From Fen-1258 sp964449775 (lineage in GTDB: Bacteria > Bacteroidota > Ignavibacteria > Ignavibacteriales > Melioribacteraceae): a stretch of 64,000 nt of DNA. The stretch covers positions 62,001 through 126,000 of the forward strand of contig CAYVBQ010000001.1 of NCBI GenBank assembly GCA_964449775.1. Reading direction: 5' to 3'. The notes under the pieces are model-generated. The model was given only the letters and a program-made list of their open reading frames with translations. It had not been told where the DNA came from and searched no databases. This document shows, one piece after another, positions 1-7,586 of the stretch; the first letter of the stretch is position 1, and each line of letters opens with the position of its first letter. The position numbers and the translations under genes were made by a program.

Positions 1-70
1 CTGAATGTAAGTTTTTGAGTTGAACATGATTTGTCCTTTTCTGTTAGTTAAAATTTATCAGTGTTAATCG

Positions 71-136
71 GTTTACCCCGTGGAATAGCATTTGTGTTTT
101 TGAAACAATTTGATTCTTAATTTATTCCACGGGGTG
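71..136. repeat. 66-bp hairpin repeat, copy 1
   Basis: Sixty-six bases that recur letter for letter at 41647..41712. The ends form 13-base perfect inverted arms (ACCCCGTGGAATA at 75..87, its complement at 123..135) around an AT-rich loop, so the transcript would fold as a hairpin on either strand. No reading frame runs through it. It looks like a short dispersed palindromic element. Confidence 0.9.
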
Positions 137-200
137 AATCCGTATCATCTGTGTTCTATTAGAATTTAATAGACCGCGGATGACAAGGATTCTTACGGAT
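137..200. repeat. GTTCTATT / GCGGAT-type dispersed repeat copy
   Basis: This stretch carries the words found in other gaps of the window (ATCCGT, GTTCTATT, CGCGGATGAC, ACGGATT), compare 1139..1225, 5688..5762 and 46338..46426. It follows directly on the 66-bp hairpin repeat. I see no convincing gene between here and 396; one small open frame at 200..415 resembles nothing I know and overlaps the end of yoeB. Confidence 0.6.
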
Positions 201-396
201 TAAAACCCAGTGTGTTCAGTTCTTCTTATAATTTCATTTTGTAAATCTTCGCCGAGATCAACAAAGTAATCGCTGTAACCTTTATCTCGCACGGTGAACC
301 GGCTAAATTTTTCTTTTTTGTGAAATGAAAATAAGAAGTTAAAGGGCAAAGAAAAAGGCATCCTTAGATATTGGATTCTTAATGCCTGGTGTAGTT

Positions 397-681
397 CTAG
401 TAATGGTATCTGCATTGAACAAAATCAATCCTATTATTAGTCACAACATAAACAATGCGATGTTCTTGTGTTAATCTGCGCGACCAAACTCCGGAGCCGA
501 GATACTTAAGAGGTTCCGGCTTGCCAATTCCTTCAAACGGATCTTTCATAACGGCTTCAACAATTTCTAAAACCTTTAGCGCAGTCTTGCGATCTGTCTC
601 AACCCAGCAGGCAAGGTCTTCTCTAAACTCCCGATTAAAAACGCTCTCGCGCTTTTTTGGTGCTTTAACTTTCAAGCCCAA
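397..681 (-). CDS. yoeB: YoeB family mRNA interferase toxin
   Basis: Toxin of a type II toxin-antitoxin pair. YoeB toxins bind the ribosome and cut mRNA in the A site. The 94-residue protein shows the family signature in its second half: DPFEGIGKPEPLKY (about 47-60), then a WSRRL segment, the EHRIVY strand and the C-terminal CRYHY, where the histidine and tyrosine match the catalytic end of YoeB. Its start overlaps the end of the antitoxin gene by 17 bases, so the two are translated from one message. The N-terminal extension (first 10 residues) is basic and slightly longer than in E. coli YoeB. Expression should be held down by the YefM-type operator upstream of the pair. Confidence 0.93.
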   Translation of the reverse strand: MGLKVKAPKKRESVFNREFREDLACWVETDRKTALKVLEIVEAVMKDPFEGIGKPEPLKYLGSGVWSRRLTQEHRIVYVVTNNRIDFVQCRYHY

Positions 682-946
682 ACTCTTTTTTTAGATTGTC
701 GAGAGTTTGTGGTTTCCGTCCATTCTTCTGTACCCTAAGAAGAGCGCTGAGTAATCGTTTTGAATTTCGCGGGGAGCGTAAAAGGTGTGCCGTTTCGAGT
801 AAGCTAGATAATTCACTTTCGGAAATAAGCGCAACGTTTTCCGCTTTCTTTCGATTGATTATAACTACTTCTTTATTCAGAGAAACTTCATCTAATAGTT
901 TTGCCAACCTGGCTCTTGCCTGAGTATATGTTAATGTTATAGACAT
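665..946 (-). CDS. yefM: YefM/Phd family antitoxin
   Basis: Antitoxin partner and autorepressor of the adjacent yoeB. The 93-residue protein begins MSITLTYTQARARLAKLLDEV, the usual Phd/YefM N-terminal DNA-binding fold, followed by the VVIINRKKAENVALISESEL strand-helix segment in which this family presents the NRK...VALIS motif. The C-terminal 40 residues are charged and probably form the toxin-neutralising tail, although they are less conserved and contain a longer basic stretch than in E. coli YefM. It precedes and overlaps yoeB, the standard antitoxin-first order. A pair of TGTACA hexamers lies 18 bases upstream of the start, which fits autoregulation by the YefM-YoeB complex. Confidence 0.92.
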   Translation of the reverse strand: MSITLTYTQARARLAKLLDEVSLNKEVVIINRKKAENVALISESELSSLLETAHLLRSPRNSKRLLSALLRVQKNGRKPQTLDNLKKEFGLES

Positions 947-964
947 TTTTTGTTCTCTTGTAAT

Positions 965-983
965 TGTACAGATACAATGTACA
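965..983. promoter_or_regulatory. YefM-type operator (two TGTACA hexamers)
   Basis: Two TGTACA hexamers at 965..970 and 978..983, 13 bases apart centre to centre, directly upstream of yefM on the reverse strand. In E. coli the YefM-YoeB complex binds neighbouring palindromes whose core is TGTACA, so motif, spacing and place agree with an autoregulatory operator. Inference from motif and position only. Confidence 0.75.
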
Positions 984-1138
984 GCTAATTATTCTATTCG
1001 TCAAATTTACCATGCTTTCACTTTGCGGTTAATATAAACGAATGGTAAATAAAGAGAAACATAACATGCTCCTTTAATTCCTCTTTAGTTAGAGGGGCGA
1101 TGGGGTCAACTTAGTGAAAGGAAAAAAAAGAGGATAAA

Positions 1139-1225
1139 AAAATAGAACGCGGATTACATAGATGACGCTGATTATCACTGATTTTATCCGTGCAAATCCT
1201 TTTAATCCGTGTCATCCGCGTTCTA
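1139..1225. repeat. AATAGAACGCGGAT dispersed palindromic repeat
   Basis: Begins AATAGAACGCGGAT and ends with its near complement ATCCGCGTTCTAA, so the unit is an imperfect palindrome of about 85 bases. Related copies lie at 5688..5762 and 46338..46426. The gap 947..1257 otherwise holds only the yefM operator region and an AT-rich stretch in which I see no gene. Confidence 0.8.
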
Positions 1226-1257
1226 AGTTGATTATATTAGCAACGCAGTAAGAAGTT

Positions 1258-2199
1258 TTATGAGTTTAGCGTAAACGTCTGCCCAATCTCTTCAAGACCG
1301 ATTTGCAGATTGTAGTTCGATGCTGCGCGTTTCATCCAGTCAATTGGTTCGTTGAATGGTTCGACACCTTGCTTAAATGTTTTCGTGTGAATCGGGATGA
1401 AATATTTTGCATTTATCTCACTTACCATCTGGAGCGCTTCTTCCGGATCGCAATGATTTCTTTTCCATGGATTGTATGCCCCGATCGGCATGATTGCCAC
1501 ATCAATATTCTCTTGCTTCAGCAGACTAAATTTGTCGGTCATTGCAGTATCGCCGCCGAACAAAATTTTCTTTCCGTTTCGCTCGATCAAATAAGCATTA
1601 AAACTTCTTCCGTCTTTCATATATCCGCGTGAACGGTCTTTCTCCCAAGGATAGCGCCAGCCGAAATGCTTGGTTTCATTTGCTCTGAATCGAATATCCT
1701 GAAGAACTAACTCATCATTCCAATCCATTACATTAAGAGATTTCCACGGCAACTCATCAATTACATCTTTAGTTAGATAGGCGGTGATCACATCAATTTG
1801 ATTTGGATATTTTTTTGTAAAAGCTTTCAGCGTAGAAAAATCCATATGATCCATATGTGCATGCGAAAGAAGAATTATATCGGGTTTAGGGAACTCATCG
1901 ATCTGTAATGCAGGAGGAGTAATACGTGCCGGACCAATTACTCCGCCAAAAAATGAAACACCGATCCGCTCGAACAAAACAGGATCAGTCAAAATCCATT
2001 TACCAAAAAAATTGATGAGCACTGTTGAGTGACCGATCCAAGCAAGTGTTAACTCATTATCTTTCCATTGTAATGGTTCTGGTTTGTAATTGAGTTTAAC
2101 AGTTGTATTGGCTTTTGAATCAGAGTTTACAAATAGCGGAGTAAGCAAAGCAGCGCTTGCTGCCAATAAACTTTTCTTTATAAATTCTTTTCGTTTCAT
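1258..2199 (-). CDS. exported MBL-fold metallo-hydrolase
   Basis: A 313-residue metallo-beta-lactamase-fold hydrolase of the UlaG/NAPE-PLD-like branch (Lactamase_B_2). The metal-binding HAHMDH motif is at 113-118, the GGDT segment at 215-218 and a late metal-ligand histidine (PIH) at 269-271. A WIGHST segment at 54-59 is the usual strand of this branch. The N-terminus MKRKEFIKKSLLAASAALL looks like an export signal with a KR-rich start and a hydrophobic stretch; without a clear twin arginine I take it as a Sec signal or Tat-like leader. The substrate cannot be told from sequence; relatives act on phosphodiesters or lactones. It stands alone, with a dispersed repeat downstream. Confidence 0.85.
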   Translation of the reverse strand: MKRKEFIKKSLLAASAALLTPLFVNSDSKANTTVKLNYKPEPLQWKDNELTLAWIGHSTVLINFFGKWILTDPVLFERIGVSFFGGVIGPARITPPALQIDEFPKPDIILLSHAHMDHMDFSTLKAFTKKYPNQIDVITAYLTKDVIDELPWKSLNVMDWNDELVLQDIRFRANETKHFGWRYPWEKDRSRGYMKDGRSFNAYLIERNGKKILFGGDTAMTDKFSLLKQENIDVAIMPIGAYNPWKRNHCDPEEALQMVSEINAKYFIPIHTKTFKQGVEPFNEPIDWMKRAASNYNLQIGLEEIGQTFTLNS

Positions 2200-2277
2200 G
2201 GAATTCTAAACAAAGAGGTGAGCAAAAAAATTCAATCTAGTCTACTGTAAACAATTGGCGATTTACATAGCAGCCTA

Positions 2278-2733
2278 TCAATCTATAACAATCTTATTGG
2301 AGAGTTCATTCGTGTCAGCTGCTTTAATAGCAAAATGCTCGGAAAGAATTTTGCCAACCCTTTCAATACCCCATATTAATCCGTCACAAAATTTTCCATT
2401 TTGAAAACGTAATTGAATTTCATCCCGGACAGCATCCCATGTAACTTGACCAACTATTTTATCTATTCCACTGTCAGCGAGAATGTAGAATTGTCTTTCA
2501 CTAAGGAGAAGATAGAGAAGAATACCGGTCTTATCACGTGTGGCGTGCATGTTTAGTTTATGAAACTCCTTCTCTGCTAGTTGACGGATATTTTTCTTGC
2601 GCTCAAGAAAAAGTTTTTTCTCTTTAACGGCAATTCGAATTTCTCCGGAGGTTGTTTTCTCCGTTTCCTTTATTTTGTTTGAGATGCGCAGAAAATCATC
2701 GTCGGAGAAATATTGATAGATTAATTTGTCCAT
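2278..2733 (-). CDS. TPM-domain protein
   Basis: A 151-residue protein with a TPM domain (the fold of plant TLP18.3 and bacterial YgcG-like proteins). The recognisable part is TTSGEIRIAVKEKK near residues 27-41 and TGILLYLLLSERQFYILADSGID about residues 68-90, then a hydrophilic C-terminal helix. I place the start at 2733 rather than at the frame's first ATG (2829), because AAAGGAAC lies just upstream of 2733 and the extra 32 residues resemble no TPM protein. No signal peptide or membrane anchor is seen, so it is probably cytoplasmic, unlike many family members. Function unknown; some TPM domains have phosphatase activity. It diverges from gpmA. Confidence 0.75.
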   Translation of the reverse strand: MDKLIYQYFSDDDFLRISNKIKETEKTTSGEIRIAVKEKKLFLERKKNIRQLAEKEFHKLNMHATRDKTGILLYLLLSERQFYILADSGIDKIVGQVTWDAVRDEIQLRFQNGKFCDGLIWGIERVGKILSEHFAIKAADTNELSNKIVID

Positions 2734-2848
2734 AGCTTTTGTTCCTTTGAAACAAAGATAACAGATGAAGCCATCAAATGAAACCATCCTCTTTTCGAAA
2801 TTTCTTATATTTACGCAAGCAATTTTCAACTAAAAATGGAAAACAAAA

Positions 2849-3595
2849 ATGTACAAAGTAGTTTTGTTGAGACACGGCGAAAGCGAATGGAACAAACTAA
2901 ATCTTTTTACCGGCTGGACGGATGTTGATCTTTCCGAAAAAGGATTGGAAGAAGCAAAACAAGCCGGTGTAGTTTTGAAGCATGAAGGTTTTACGTTCGA
3001 TATCGCATTCACTTCAGTTCTAAAACGCGCAATAAGAACATTGAACATTGCATTAGAAGGATTAGACCTATTATGGATTCCGGTTGTAAAATCATGGCGG
3101 TTGAATGAAAGACATTACGGAGCGCTTCAGGGGTTGAACAAAGCCGAAACCGCGGAAAAATACGGCAACGAAAAAGTAAAAATATGGAGAAGAAGTTACG
3201 ATGTTCCGCCGCCTGCTCTTGAAGAAAATGATGATCGGTATCCCGGCAAAGATCCACGCTATGCTGATCTTGATCAGAAAGATATTCCTCTAACAGAAAG
3301 TTTAAAACTCACTGTTGATAGATTTCTTCCATATTGGCATGAGACAATTGCCCCAGCAATTAAAAGCGGTAAACGTGTAATTGTTGCCGCACATGGAAAT
3401 AGTTTGCGTGCGCTTGTTAAATATCTTGATAATATTTCAGAAACCGAAATTACAGAGCTAAACATTCCAACCGGTGTTCCGTTGGTCTATGAACTCGATA
3501 CAGATCTGAAACCAATAAAACATTATTATCTTGGCGATCAAGAAGAGATCAACGCGGCTATTAATGCGGTTGCAAAACAGACTGAGAAAAAGTAG
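2849..3595 (+). CDS. gpmA: 2,3-bisphosphoglycerate-dependent phosphoglycerate mutase
   Basis: Glycolytic and gluconeogenic enzyme interconverting 3- and 2-phosphoglycerate in the cytoplasm. The 248-residue length is typical of the cofactor-dependent mutase. The phosphohistidine motif LRHGESEWN occupies residues 7-15 (histidine 9), the family block FTGWTDVDLSEKG follows at about 20-32, ERHYGALQG lies near 87-95, and the second catalytic histidine is in AAHGNSLRAL (histidine 182). The start ATG at 2849 gives the canonical N-terminus. Another ATG 13 bases upstream is in a different frame. No operon partner; pyk, another glycolytic gene, lies 22 kb away. Confidence 0.97.
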   Translation: MYKVVLLRHGESEWNKLNLFTGWTDVDLSEKGLEEAKQAGVVLKHEGFTFDIAFTSVLKRAIRTLNIALEGLDLLWIPVVKSWRLNERHYGALQGLNKAETAEKYGNEKVKIWRRSYDVPPPALEENDDRYPGKDPRYADLDQKDIPLTESLKLTVDRFLPYWHETIAPAIKSGKRVIVAAHGNSLRALVKYLDNISETEITELNIPTGVPLVYELDTDLKPIKHYYLGDQEEINAAINAVAKQTEKK

Positions 3596-3771
3596 AATTG
3601 ATAGGGATTAGATACTAATTTTTTATTAGTCGGATTGTAATCATATCTCATTTTTTGGGCAATGCGGGCAATTAAATGCTATTGCATACTAAGGAGAGAA
3701 AATATATTATTGCATCAACGAAAGGAGAAAGTATAGTTATTTCTACAATAACTAATTCAGAAGGAAGATTT

Positions 3772-4806
3772 ATGAAACGGACAACTCTTGTTATTTTCTT
3801 TCTCCTTTATTCGCTTACCTCCATTTATTCCCAAACGGTAATAGGCAAATACGCAGGAGAATTTTTAGCTATTGGCGTAGGCGGCCGCGCACTTTCTATG
3901 GGAAGCGCTCAAGTAGCAATAGTTAATGATGTTACTTCCGGATATTGGAATCCGGCGGGACTTGCGCGTATTAATTATCCTCAAGTTGCTCTAATGCATG
4001 AGGAACACTTTGGAAATCTAATTAATTACAATTACGCCGCCGTCGCAATCCCTTATGGAAAGGATATGAGTTTTGGTTTGAGCATGACACGCTCAAGTAT
4101 TGATGGAATTCCGGATACACGTAACGCTCTCTATGATGCCAACGGTGATGGTGTACTCGATCTCCGCACTGGCGATCGGCTTGACTATACAAAAATTTCA
4201 GAATTTAGTAATTCAGATTGGGCTTTCTATTTAACGTTCGCGAAGCGTCAATCGGACAATTTTTACTGGGGCGCAAATGTTAAAATTATCAGAAGAGATC
4301 TTGCAGAGTATGGTGCAACGGGAATCGGGTTTGATCTGGGTGCGGTGTATATGCCAATGGAAAATTTGTATCTCGGCGCAAATATTCAAGATGTTACTAC
4401 AACACTTGTTGCTTGGAGTACGGGTCGTAACGAATTGATCTCACCCACTGCAAAAGTTGGTGCGGCTTATGCGATGCAGTTTCTTGGCGGATCACTTCTG
4501 CCTGCCGTTGATTTCGATTTGAGATTTGAAAATAGAAAGTCTGCCTCAACGTTTGCTGTTGGTCCGGTCAGTTTTGATGCCCATGCCGGATTTGAATATA
4601 AATTCAAAAATATTTTTGCAGTGCGTGCCGGATACAACGATGTAAAACAGTTCACATTGGGTGCGGGAATATTTTTACCGAAGCTGCAAATTGATTATTC
4701 ATTTGCGCGGTTTAGTCAATCCGAAACTGAACGATTACCCGATTCACATCGCATTTCCCTTATACTTACACTAGAGCAACCCAAATTTTTGCGAGACGGG
4801 ATGTAA
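3772..4806 (+). CDS. PorV/PorQ-like outer-membrane beta-barrel protein
   Basis: A 344-residue outer-membrane barrel of the PorV/PorQ/UPF0164 type found in organisms with type IX secretion. The N-terminus MKRTTLVIFFLLYSLTSIYSQ is a signal peptide; the mature part opens with the family hallmark GGRALSMGSAQVAIVNDVTSGYWNPAGLA and continues with alternating aromatic/glycine strands to the end. I start it at 3772, where AAGGAAG precedes ATG; the upstream in-frame ATG at 3676 would add 32 non-signal residues. The C-terminal residues QPKFLRDGM extend beyond the last strand. PorV shuttles type IX cargo to the sortase, but family members also act as plain porins, so the exact role is open. A protein with a type IX sorting domain is encoded at 14573. 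Confidence 0.82.
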   Translation: MKRTTLVIFFLLYSLTSIYSQTVIGKYAGEFLAIGVGGRALSMGSAQVAIVNDVTSGYWNPAGLARINYPQVALMHEEHFGNLINYNYAAVAIPYGKDMSFGLSMTRSSIDGIPDTRNALYDANGDGVLDLRTGDRLDYTKISEFSNSDWAFYLTFAKRQSDNFYWGANVKIIRRDLAEYGATGIGFDLGAVYMPMENLYLGANIQDVTTTLVAWSTGRNELISPTAKVGAAYAMQFLGGSLLPAVDFDLRFENRKSASTFAVGPVSFDAHAGFEYKFKNIFAVRAGYNDVKQFTLGAGIFLPKLQIDYSFARFSQSETERLPDSHRISLILTLEQPKFLRDGM

Positions 4807-4879
4807 TTTTTTTTGTAGTGGCTGTATCAAAAGATCGTTTGTCATCACGAGTCCCGATTCATCGGGGCGAAGTGATCTC

Positions 4880-4990
4880 ATTCTTTTTGATAAAAGCATA
4901 AGATTGCCTGCCTGGCGGCAGACAGGCTTCCCCGCAAAAAAACTGCAGGGCAGGCTGTCGTAAACCTGCCTGCGGCAGGCAGGCTCCTCG
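4880..4990. repeat. GC-rich palindromic repeat cluster
   Basis: Within the gap 4807..5112 lies GC-rich DNA unlike its AT-rich surroundings. It includes CCTGCCTGCGGCAGGCAGG (4965..4983), nine-base perfect arms around one base, and a related imperfect copy near 4907..4926. The flanks carry TCATCACGAG and CTTTTGAGACACCC words seen at other repeats. Short open frames across it on the reverse strand are composed of repeat and are not genes. Confidence 0.75.
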
Positions 4991-5112
4991 CAATGACTGT
5001 CTATCTGACTTTTGAGACACCCTCCTACGTTTAAACCATTCCAAATCTTTTCGTATTTTTCACTCGCAAAATTTTTCCACAACACAAAAATAAATTATAG
5101 GAGATAAATCAG

Positions 5113-5676
5113 ATGATAATAATTGGTCAGCAAGTTCCCGACTTCGAATTTGATGTTTACCAGAACAACGAATTCAAAACGATGAAGCTATCAGACTGCA
5201 AAGGAAAGTGGACCGTGCTTTTGTTCTATCCTGCGGATTTTACATTTGTATGCCCAACAGAACTTGAGGAAGCGGCGCACTATTATGATGAATTCAAAAA
5301 AGAAGGTGCAGAAATTATCAGTGTAAGCACAGATACAAAATTTGCGCATTTAGCTTGGCATGAATCATCAAAAGCAATCGGGAAGATTAAATATCCGATG
5401 GCTGCCGATCCAACCGGGAAGATGTGTAAAGAATTTGGAACTTACATTGAGGAAGACGGTCTATCATTGCGCGGAACATTTATTATTGATCCCGACGGTA
5501 TATTGAAGACTATTGATATTCATGATAACAGCATTGGAAGAAGCTCGAAAGAAATTTTAAGAAGAGTCAAAGCTGCTGCATATGTTCGCAAGCATCCGGA
5601 ACAAGTTTGTCCCGCAAGCTGGGAACCAGGAGATGAAACATTAAAGCCAGGCGTTGATCTTGTTGGCAAGATCTAA
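5113..5676 (+). CDS. ahpC: AhpC-type 2-Cys peroxiredoxin
   Basis: Cytoplasmic thiol peroxidase that reduces hydrogen peroxide and alkyl hydroperoxides. At 187 residues it has the AhpC length. The peroxidatic cysteine is C47 in FYPADFTFVCPTE and the resolving cysteine C166 in HPEQVCPASW, so it is a typical 2-Cys enzyme. The block GTFIIDPDGILK lies at 121-132. The start at 5113 is preceded by AGGAGATAAATCAG. No ahpF-type flavoprotein reductase is adjacent, so the electron donor (AhpF or a thioredoxin) must be encoded elsewhere. Confidence 0.96.
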   Translation: MIIIGQQVPDFEFDVYQNNEFKTMKLSDCKGKWTVLLFYPADFTFVCPTELEEAAHYYDEFKKEGAEIISVSTDTKFAHLAWHESSKAIGKIKYPMAADPTGKMCKEFGTYIEEDGLSLRGTFIIDPDGILKTIDIHDNSIGRSSKEILRRVKAAAYVRKHPEQVCPASWEPGDETLKPGVDLVGKI

Positions 5677-5687
5677 CTTGATTAATA

Positions 5688-5762
5688 GATCACAGATGAC
5701 GCGGATTGGACAGATTCTCACAGATTTAATTCGTGTGAATCTGCGTTCATTCGTGTTCTATC
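5688..5762. repeat. dispersed palindromic repeat overlapping a gene start
   Basis: Carries the family words AGATCACAGATGACGCGGAT at one end and AATCTGCGTTCATTCGTG then GTTCTAT at the other, as in 1139..1225 and 46338..46426. It covers the first codons of the lipoprotein gene at 5735, whose signal peptide is partly made of repeat DNA. Confidence 0.7.
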
Positions 5763-6298
5763 TTACATTAATCATAGCGGCAATATCACTCAATCATTGC
5801 TCAACTGGATTATCATCCATTTATTCTGCCGATTATCCTCTTACAAAGGAAAACGCAAAATCAAAATCCGCACAGCTTACGGTAAAAATTCCTCAAGGTT
5901 GGTTTGCCGCCGAAGATAATGAAAACAATTTAATCGATCTCTGGCTTGTGAAGGGGGATTACTCCGCAACATTGAATTTTATAGCACTTAATATTGATTC
6001 CTTAACGATGAAAGATATCCGCGGTGATGAGATAAACAGCATCGTAAAATTTAGCCAGGCATTTAGGAAAGCGAAGTATGGCAAAGCGATGAAAGAATTT
6101 GTCAATCAAGAAAAATTTGAGATCAATCAAAAACAATTTGCTGCTTATGAATACGTTGACGACTCCAAACGCGCCATCCGTGTTGTTGTATTCTGCTCAG
6201 GCAATAAGTTTTACGAACTCTCAGCCATTCCATTCAAGACCAATAACCCACAAGAACTTTACAAGATTCAGAATTCAGTGTTATTTTCTATAAATTAG
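5735..6298 (+). CDS. putative lipoprotein of unknown function
   Basis: I do not recognise this protein. Started at GTG 5735 it has 187 residues, and its N-terminus (VNLRSFVFYLTLIIAAISL, then NHCSTG) is a lipoprotein signal with the lipobox cysteine near residue 22. A longer reading from an ATG at 5696, or from 5654 inside the end of ahpC, is possible, but the added residues come from a dispersed repeat and weaken the signal peptide. The mature part is a compact alpha/beta-looking domain with IPQGWFAAEDNENN near its start and a late segment RAIRVVVFCSGNKFYELSAIPF, reminiscent of small PsbP/DUF1795-like lipoproteins, which is only an impression. It follows ahpC closely and may be cotranscribed with it. 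Confidence 0.6.
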   Translation: MNLRSFVFYLTLIIAAISLNHCSTGLSSIYSADYPLTKENAKSKSAQLTVKIPQGWFAAEDNENNLIDLWLVKGDYSATLNFIALNIDSLTMKDIRGDEINSIVKFSQAFRKAKYGKAMKEFVNQEKFEINQKQFAAYEYVDDSKRAIRVVVFCSGNKFYELSAIPFKTNNPQELYKIQNSVLFSIN

Positions 6299-6444
6299 TA
6301 ATAGCTCGGTGAATTCTCTCAGTCTCTCTGCGTAGTTTCCTCTACCTAATTCCGCCGAGGTTGCGAAGAAAAAATCGGGAAAAACAAAAATACCGAGCAA
6401 CATTTCGCAAGTTGAAGCATCTTTAAGTATAAGAAAACACGGTT

Positions 6445-6972
6445 TTGAGCGAATCCACAAAAAATATCGTTGAGTTTTCGCTGATCTACAATCAGCATAA
6501 AACAAAGATCTATAACTACGCGAGGAAAATGCTTAGTGATAAAATGATCTGCGAAGATATTATTCAAAATGTTTTTGTGAAGCTCTTTCAAAATATGGAT
6601 CATATAAGGAACACCGGGCGGATTGATGTGTGGCTCTTTACAACAACACGCAATGAAATTTACTCATTTTACCGGACCAAGCGGACACATGTAGATCAGT
6701 TTGGCGTTCTGGATACTGATGATCTCGAAATAGATTCTTCTGTCAAACTTGATGAAGAATTTGAGCTTCAAGAAATGAAAGAAATGATAATGAAAGAACT
6801 TGATAAACTTCCTGTTGAGCAGCGAGATGTTTTTCTACTAAAAGAATACGGCGGACTTACATACAAGGAAATTTCGGAGATCATGAAAATTGATGAGGAT
6901 CTTGTTAAAAGCAGATTATACAAAGCCCGTCAAAAATTAATTTACAAACTTTCAAAGGTTGTCGGTTTTTAA
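6445..6972 (+). CDS. ECF-type RNA polymerase sigma factor
   Basis: A 175-residue sigma-70 family protein of extracytoplasmic-function size. Region 2 is at about 12-82 (YNYARKMLSDKMICEDIIQNVFVKLFQN and RIDVWLFTTTRNEIYSFYRT). Region 4 is at about 120-170 (LPVEQRDVFLLKEYGGLTYKEISEIM... VKSRLYKARQKL), the usual helix-turn-helix. The start is taken as TTG 6445: an in-frame stop lies 15 bases upstream and the first ATG (residue 30) would remove part of region 2. It is followed by a small open frame, an anti-sigma-like membrane protein and TonB-domain proteins, suggesting control of envelope functions. Confidence 0.9.
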   Translation: MSESTKNIVEFSLIYNQHKTKIYNYARKMLSDKMICEDIIQNVFVKLFQNMDHIRNTGRIDVWLFTTTRNEIYSFYRTKRTHVDQFGVLDTDDLEIDSSVKLDEEFELQEMKEMIMKELDKLPVEQRDVFLLKEYGGLTYKEISEIMKIDEDLVKSRLYKARQKLIYKLSKVVGF

Positions 6973-6975
6973 GTG

Positions 6976-7098
6976 ATGAGATTATATGAACTTGGGTTGA
7001 TAACTTTTGACAACAATCAGATTGCGGCGGATGATTCGCTGCAGACGGAAAGAGTTGAATACTCCCAAAAAAGAATTAAAGAATTTAAAAGAAAGTGA
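6976..7098 (+). CDS. possible 40-residue small protein
   Basis: A small open frame that fits exactly between the sigma factor and the anti-sigma gene: its ATG is three bases after the sigma stop codon and its stop is seven bases before the ATG at 7106. It would encode 40 residues beginning MRLYELGLITFDNNQIAADD and ending in a basic helix (RIKEFKRK). It resembles no family I know. The placement suggests translational coupling, but the stretch could equally be a spacer that happens to stay open. Confidence 0.35.
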   Translation: MRLYELGLITFDNNQIAADDSLQTERVEYSQKRIKEFKRK

Positions 7099-7105
7099 GT
7101 TAGCC

Positions 7106-7579
7106 ATGAAAACGAATGAAATTATCAGAATGATAGATCTCTACTTTGACGGTGAACTTGAGAAGGGGAAAGAACCGGTCATGTTCACATTGCTGTCTCA
7201 GGACGGTGAAGCACGTGAATATTTTAAGAACTCCAACGCACTGAAGGCAGGAATAACGAACACGATGGAAGAATTTCCATCCAAGCTTGATGAAAAAATC
7301 CTCCGCTCGGTTGGCAATATCAATGAAAAACAAAAAATGCTTTTTACAAATAGAAAAGTTTTCTCCGCAGTAACATATTCAGTTACAGTAATACTTCTGA
7401 TCTTGACAATATTTTTCTATTCAAAGTCGGAAGAGTACAAAGTTCAGTTTGCAGACTTAACGCGCGAAGTCCAAAAACAGAACGACAAGCTCGAACTTAT
7501 TATGAACGCATTACCGCAAGTAGATGTTTCGGGCAGTTATTACAGAACAAAACAAATAGTAGTTAGACCTAATAGTTGA
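7106..7579 (+). CDS. putative membrane anti-sigma factor
   Basis: A 157-residue single-pass membrane protein directly downstream of the sigma gene, which is the main reason for the call. The N-terminal part (IIRMIDLYFDGELEKGKEP...) resembles the short zinc-less anti-sigma domain that starts with a helix containing YFDGEL, then a segment LLSQDGEAREYFKNSN. One membrane helix (SAVTYSVTVILLILTIFFY) lies near residues 88-108, followed by a coiled periplasmic segment (FADLTREVQKQNDKLELI) and a short tail. The start at 7106 is preceded by AGAAAGTGAG; an upstream in-frame start at 7007 would overlap the small open frame. It should hold the sigma factor at the membrane until an envelope signal releases it. 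Confidence 0.72.
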   Translation: MKTNEIIRMIDLYFDGELEKGKEPVMFTLLSQDGEAREYFKNSNALKAGITNTMEEFPSKLDEKILRSVGNINEKQKMLFTNRKVFSAVTYSVTVILLILTIFFYSKSEEYKVQFADLTREVQKQNDKLELIMNALPQVDVSGSYYRTKQIVVRPNS

Positions 7580-7586
7580 GGATAAA

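Noticed and set aside
200..415. A 71-codon open frame on the reverse strand downstream of yoeB.
   Set aside because: It overlaps the yoeB end, has no ribosome-binding site I can defend and resembles no family; it is next to repeat DNA.
4771..5085. Reverse-strand open frames before ahpC.
   Set aside because: They consist of GC-rich palindromic repeat translated by chance.
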